Positions 59,814 through 64,000 of a stretch of 64,000 bases of DNA are shown in pieces; within the stretch, counting starts at the first letter, position 1, and each line of letters opens with the position of its first letter. The translations under genes were made by a program, and so were the position numbers. The DNA is from Albifimbria verrucaria (Eukaryota > Ascomycota > Sordariomycetes > Hypocreales > Stachybotryaceae). The notes below the pieces were generated by a model, which worked only from the letters and a program-made list of their open reading frames with translations, had not been told where the DNA came from and searched no databases. The DNA lies in the NCBI GenBank assembly GCA_020081605.1, contig JAHREC010000049.1, forward strand, positions 992,001 through 1,056,000. Direction: 5' to 3'.

Positions 59814-60598
59814 ATGAGCCTCAAGTACGGACTCGGTGGCATCGGGTCCTTCGTGACCGTGGTGGGAGCTTGTGCGTGGCAGGGCCTTGGAACTGGATGA
59901 CGACGAGCGCTGACGAGAACCCTAGACATGCTCTTCACCGGCAGCGGCGAGTCCTTCAACGTCGGCGCCTTTCTCGAGTCCGTTTCCCCTACACCTGGGG
60001 ATCGCTGGGAATTGCCCTGTGCATCGGTCTATCAGTAGTCGGCGCAGCGTGGTGAGTGCTTTTGTCTGCCATCCGGGTGCGCTCGCCCGTCGACGTCTCT
60101 GCTAAACCATTGTTTCTCTCCTAGGGTATCTTCATCACCGGATCGACCATTCTCGGTGCGGGTGTCCGCGCCCCTCGAATCCGAACCAAGAACCTGCTCT
60201 CCATTATTTTCTGCGAGGTCGTCGCCATCTACGGCGTCATCATGTCCATCATCTTCTCCTCCAAGATGAACTCTGTGACCGGCGCCGACCTCTACTCCGG
60301 CGATGCCTACTATACCGGCTACGCTCTGTTCTGGTCCGGTATCACCGTCGGCATGTGCAACCTGGTCTGCGGTGTCAGCGTCGGCATCAACGGCAGTGGT
60401 GCCGCTCTGGCAGATGCTGCTGATGGATCTCTGTACGAGCCCCCGTTGATATACATATCCTCAACCTGCTAACACGGCGCTAGTTTCGTCAAGATCCTGG
60501 TCATCGAGATTTTCAGCTCTATCCTCGGCCTGTTCGGTCTCATTGTCGGCATTCTTGTTTCCGGCAAGGCCCACGACTTCGGCACCAGCGCGAGCTAA
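59814..60598 (+). CDS. vma16: V-type ATPase proteolipid subunit c'' (Vma16)
   Basis: Subunit c'' is a proteolipid of the vacuolar ATPase Vo ring that carries protons into the vacuole. Exons are 59814-59871, 59926-60051, 60125-60432 and 60484-60598. The segments are hydrophobic helices: [15 protein letters not shown] with [41 protein letters not shown] with the essential Glu, [20 protein letters not shown], and [20 protein letters not shown]. Two missing bases are apparent: in the CCCC at 59986-59989 (between ESVSP and YTWGS), and a G at the donor 60051-60052 so that TGG precedes GTGAGT. Restoring both gives exactly 202 residues. Subunit c'' rather than c or c' is indicated by the extra N-terminal helix. 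Confidence 0.94.
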
Positions 60599-61078
60599 AT
60601 GTCTCGCGAGACATACAACAAGAACATCACTAGATGAGGGGACGAGTGAGCCGGGCGGAAGAGACGGTAGAGTGTTTCGCGTGCTTGAGCACACAGCGAG
60701 GTTCATGCATTGTGCCAATAATATTTGGTCGGGCGTTAGGAAGATTGGCCGGGGAACGCGTCCTTTATATCTGTACCAGTAGCCCCAGGAGGACGATGTG
60801 TACATCAGACAACATGAAGTGAATCAATATAAGTGCAACATATGGTTAACTTTCTTTTGCTACAACTGGGCTGTTGGTGAACGGAGGTGTAGGTGCTGAA
60901 GTTGCTTTCACAATACGTTGAACAAACAGAGGCATTCATGTGTATTGGTAAAATGGGAAGTAAAGAATTCCAATTCGATTGCTATCATGACATCGGAAAC
61001 CATTGGTATCGGCAATATGCCTGCGACTCCCGTCCAACCTCGCAACATCAACGCGGCATTCTCTTGAATGCATTGCAA
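60599..61078. other. Convergent 3' region downstream of vma16
   Basis: About 480 bp without a supportable gene, between convergent genes. AT content rises here, as in a 3' untranslated region. Confidence 0.4.
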
Positions 61079-61771
61079 TCATCCTAGGTGAGGAAGTGAA
61101 GTCAGGGCGTGGTCTGCCAGCTTGGCTCTAAGCAGGCCAATAATAAACTTGGTATCGCATCCTGTTACCACAGGCACTCCACCGTTTGCCTGGATCTTCT
61201 GACCAAACTCGTTGATCACCTCTCCAAGCGCTTTGGCAAGCGCCTCCCCAAGCGCATCCACCATGCGTCTTGCAAGACTGCTGAACAGTAGAGCCACACG
61301 GATGTCCACCGTACTAATGTCGAGGTTTTCTTTGGCCTTGCCAAAGTCGCTGTTGCGTGGCCCTTGGATCTTGTCCCAGATCTCTTGGTAGGCGTGAGCC
61401 ATCTTGTCCCACAAGGTCTGGTCAAATCTATCGGCCATTTCGGTCGTAAACTCCCACATGTGCTGTCTGAGCACTTGCTGGACAACTTCCTGTACGGTGG
61501 AAGAGGATGTATTCTCAAAGAATTCGAGCCATGGTCGAATGAGAGCAGATGGCTCGTCTTCTTGGCTTTTTGTGCCATCGAAGTGCTTAACAGGTCTTCT
61601 TGAGTTACGAGCTGGTAGTCAATGTAGGAACCAGGGTTGAGAGCTGATATGTCACTGATCTCGGATAGTCTGTGATGGTTTACTGTATAGCCAGAAAAGT
61701 GTTCGCGGAAGAATGCACAGGTAACGTTGGTAAGGATATGTGTGACATTCGGAATAGTGAGACTTCATTGA
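61079..61771 (-). CDS. Uncharacterised protein, 5' end unresolved
   Basis: I do not recognise this. A coding-like frame ends with GCDTKFIIGLLRAKLADHAL before the stop at 61079 and reads upstream through a helical region (DRFDQTLWDKMAHAYQEIWD, LLFSSLARRMVDALGEALAK). At about 61565 one missing base links it to an upstream frame containing FFREHFSGYTVNHHRLSEIS and GSYIDYQLVTQEDLL. Coding-like content extends to about 61760, where a TGA precedes it; the sequence just upstream has ...CAATGAAG, which could be an intron acceptor, so the first exon with the start codon is probably missed. No membrane helix is visible. The length is at least 225 residues. Confidence 0.45.
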
Positions 61772-62183
61772 TAAGGAGACATGAAAGATAGCGGAAGGGG
61801 TAACATGCACCCGGGCGACTTTGTTGTGTTTTCAGACGCCCGTGTATGCATTTCATCCACCGTGCACTTGACTTGTGCCATCAATCACTAACTATCTGAC
61901 ACGTTGACGGCCCAGTGAATACACATTATGTACCCGGCACTATAAGTTTGATGAATGCTAGTTGGATGCCATGGTGGCCGTGCGACATGGTGGAAATGGA
62001 TAGCTGCATAAAGAGACAAAGAGAGCCCGTTACACATATGGTCAATGCATGAGTAACAACAAGATGAGTACAGCCTCAGGTAGGTACCGGGACACAGAAA
62101 CATCAATCGAGAGGCATGGTAATGTCATTCTACCTGAGATGTAAAAAGAACTATACGGCCCCAAACCCACCAGAGTAAGCATA
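61772..62183. other. Intergenic, upstream of the unknown gene and 3' of cnxE
   Basis: About 410 bp. It may contain an undetected first exon of the unknown gene (an ATGTTACC lies near 61806 on the minus strand). Nothing else was recognised. Confidence 0.3.
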
Positions 62184-64000
62184 TCAGTGAATGGCATTCA
62201 TGAGCAGTGCGTCCACCTTCGAGCCCTTCTCCAGCTTTCCCTTCCCGCTCGGCATGCAGAGCAGCGCGTTTGCCGCCCGTAGACTTCCAACCTTGGAGCT
62301 GCGTTGGCCACCTGTGCTGCTGGCGGAAAGAAGGCCATCGCTGCCTACGGATACGACCGCACGGTGGTACTCTGGTCTTGAGTCCACAGAGAAATCATGG
62401 GCCAAGACGACAGGGACCTTGGGCAGGCCTACCGGTGAGATGCCGGACTGCTTGTGCAAAGAAGGGAGGACAAAGAGGTGGAATGTGACCAAGGCCGAAG
62501 CTGGGTTGCCTGGCAGCGAGAAGATGACCTTGGACACTCGCTGGCCGGAGTTGTCCTTGACGGGTACTGTTGCGAATGTCGTCGGTTTGCCCGGCTTCAT
62601 GGCGACGCGGCCGAAGTGAATCGTGCCTCCAAGTGAGCGCTCAATGGTTGGCTTCAGAAGATCGAGTTCTCCCATTGAGACGCCGCCCGTGGTAATGAGA
62701 ATGTCCGTTCGTCTAAGCCCATCTCGAAGCGTCTCCTCTAAAGAGTTAGCCTTGTCCCTCGCAATTCCCAGATCCACCACGTCGAATCCCCATTCTTTGG
62801 CGGCGGAAATGAGCGTGATCCGGTTCGTATCGCGCACTTCGCCAAGCTTCAGAGGTCCTTCCCGGTTATACTCGATGATCTCGTCTCCGGTAGACAAGAT
62901 GCCGATGACTGGGCGTCTGTAGACCTTTGCTTCAGTCACGCCGACAGAAGCTAGCAGACCAATCTCGCCACCAACGCCAGAAATCTGTTCTCCCTTGTTC
63001 AAGATGACGGTACCTTCTTTGACATCGCTGCCGACTTCGCGGATATTCTCTCCTTCCTTTACCCCTCGGCTTGAATTTCTACTTCCTTTTCTTCTTTTCC
63101 ATCCTCGGTCATCGTCTTGAGGATCGTGTCCTCTACCATGATGACAGAGGTGGCTCCAGGGGAAGAGGGGCGCCAGTTGTTATTCTCGCAATTTCGCCTT
63201 CCTTGAGAGATCCTACCTCACCGGGGCCGCGTGCGAGACTGCGGTAACGGGGAACACTCCTTGAGGTTGCCATCTGCAGGAGCTACAACAGCGTAGCCAT
63301 CAACAATACTGGCTCTGAAAGCCGGTACATTTTCCTTGGCTTTGATGTCTTCGGCGAGAACTGACCCAATGATACTCTCATCCACTTTGACAGTCAAAAT
63401 TTCAGGCTCCGGGAGTGTTGAGCGACTAGAGCTAGGGCCTCATCTACTGGAAGCATAGGATAAGGTGATTCCCGGTACCGACGAGTCGGGCCCAGAGCAG
63501 GGTCGTTGGACAACAGGTTGGCGTTGGGGTTTGTATGCCTGACAAGGCTTCCATGCCCATGGCCGTGTCCATGGCTATGGCCGTGATCATGACTGTGCCC
63601 ATGATGGTGATCATGGGAGTGAGAATGGTGTGATGCTTTGGAGCCGGCGTGCCCGATACCCGCATCAGCTTCTAGCTTCTTAACCCCGCCTACGTGGAGT
63701 GGTCGAGATTCGGCTCCAGCAGCTTGGAGGCAGGCATGTGGGAGTGTCTTGATGATAGCCTGCAGGTTCTCCTTTGCTCCCTTGGGAGAGCCTGGTAGAG
63801 TAACTATGACAGTCTTGTTCCTGACTCCAGCCACAGGACGGGACATCATGGCAACTATTTGGAGCATGAGATAAGCAACTGATATGGTGTACTAGGTAGA
63901 TAAACTTACAAGGTGTTACACTAAGCGACGCAGCAAGCATGCCATGTACCAGTCCAGGGGCCTGTTTGTGCAGCAGAGGAGTTATCGCCTGTTAAGATTA
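62184..64000 (-). CDS. cnxE: Gephyrin-type molybdenum cofactor synthase CnxE (5' end outside window)
   Basis: A fused MogA-MoeA enzyme that adenylates molybdopterin and inserts molybdate to make Moco for nitrate reductase, xanthine dehydrogenase and sulfite oxidase. The window holds the end of the MogA domain (APGLVHGMLAASLSVTP, then after a 55-bp intron at 63909-63855 FAMMSRPVAGVRNKTVIVTL), a His-rich linker and the whole MoeA domain: IVDGYAVV, PPGATSVIMVEDTIL, GVGGEIGLLASVGVTE, TTGGVSMGELDLLKPTIE and FSLPGNPASALVTFH. A further acceptor (TTAACAG) is visible at the right edge. Five missing bases are apparent in 360 bp: GGG 63411-63413, CC 63259-63260, GGGG 63223-63226, GGGG 63159-63162 and CCCC 63062-63065. 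With them the MoeA domain reads through without interruption to the stop at 62184. Confidence 0.94.
63551..63633 (-). repeat. His/Gly/Ser-rich coding repeat in the CnxE linker
   Basis: An imperfect repeat of His-Ser, His-Asp and His-Gly codons encodes HSHSHDHHHGHSHDHGHSHG and continues with Gly-His pairs, about 18 histidines in 30 residues. It sits between the MogA and MoeA domains. Metal binding is plausible from composition; function is inference. Confidence 0.85.

Overview
This window is nuclear DNA of a filamentous ascomycete (Pezizomycotina, most likely Sordariomycetes). The evidence is short introns of about 47-80 bp with GTAAGT-type donors and CTAAC-like branch sites, Zn2Cys6 and SesA-NACHT proteins, and housekeeping proteins that read like those of other Sordariomycetes. 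The species cannot be named from the sequence alone.

Layout. (1) 0.3-17 kb is a GC-rich housekeeping block: Ku70 (-) back to back with mitochondrial ferrochelatase (+), a Cdc3/AspB-type septin with a coding-like ORF inside its first intron, Fis1 (-) back to back with Spc24 (+), a two-helix membrane protein (-), a TatD-like hydrolase (+) and a single-pass membrane protein (-). (2) 17.6-29.8 kb is an AT-rich accessory island: a SesA-NACHT NLR (-), an AIG2/GGCT-like protein (+), a HET-protein relic, a decayed gene of a fungal family I cannot name, an APH/choline-kinase-like gene (+), a degenerate possible regulator (-) and a 10-bp minisatellite. (3) 29.8-34.6 kb carries a Zn2Cys6 transcription factor (-) and an Alr4036-type FMN-binding oxidase (+). 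(4) 34.6-44.3 kb is a stretch of almost 10 kb with no gene that I can support. (5) 44.3-64 kb is a second dense housekeeping block: an uncharacterised protein, Vps15, U2A' (Lea1), a Dpb3-like histone-fold protein, a CLC chloride channel, a TMEM42-like EamA protein, TFIIA gamma, V-ATPase c'' (Vma16), an unknown protein, and a gephyrin-type molybdenum-cofactor enzyme (CnxE) that runs off the right edge.

The strongest pattern in the window is technical. About 30 places, spread over roughly 17 genes, need exactly one extra base to restore a conserved reading frame. Most lie in runs of C or G (for example four C where five are needed). With these bases restored, almost every multi-exon gene closes to an exact multiple of three. 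Because essential genes are hit throughout (Vps15, Vma16, CnxE, septin), I read this as homopolymer under-calling in the assembly, not as biology. CDS coordinates below therefore span the whole gene, and apparent frameshifts are noted in each entry.

The genes do not form one pathway. Functional themes are DNA ends and replication (Ku70, Dpb3), vesicle and vacuole function (Vps15, Vma16, CLC), mitochondria (ferrochelatase, Fis1), division (septin, Spc24), RNA and transcription (Lea1, TFIIA), and a self/non-self island (NLR, HET relic). The most interesting biological candidate is the 138-residue ORF nested in the septin intron.
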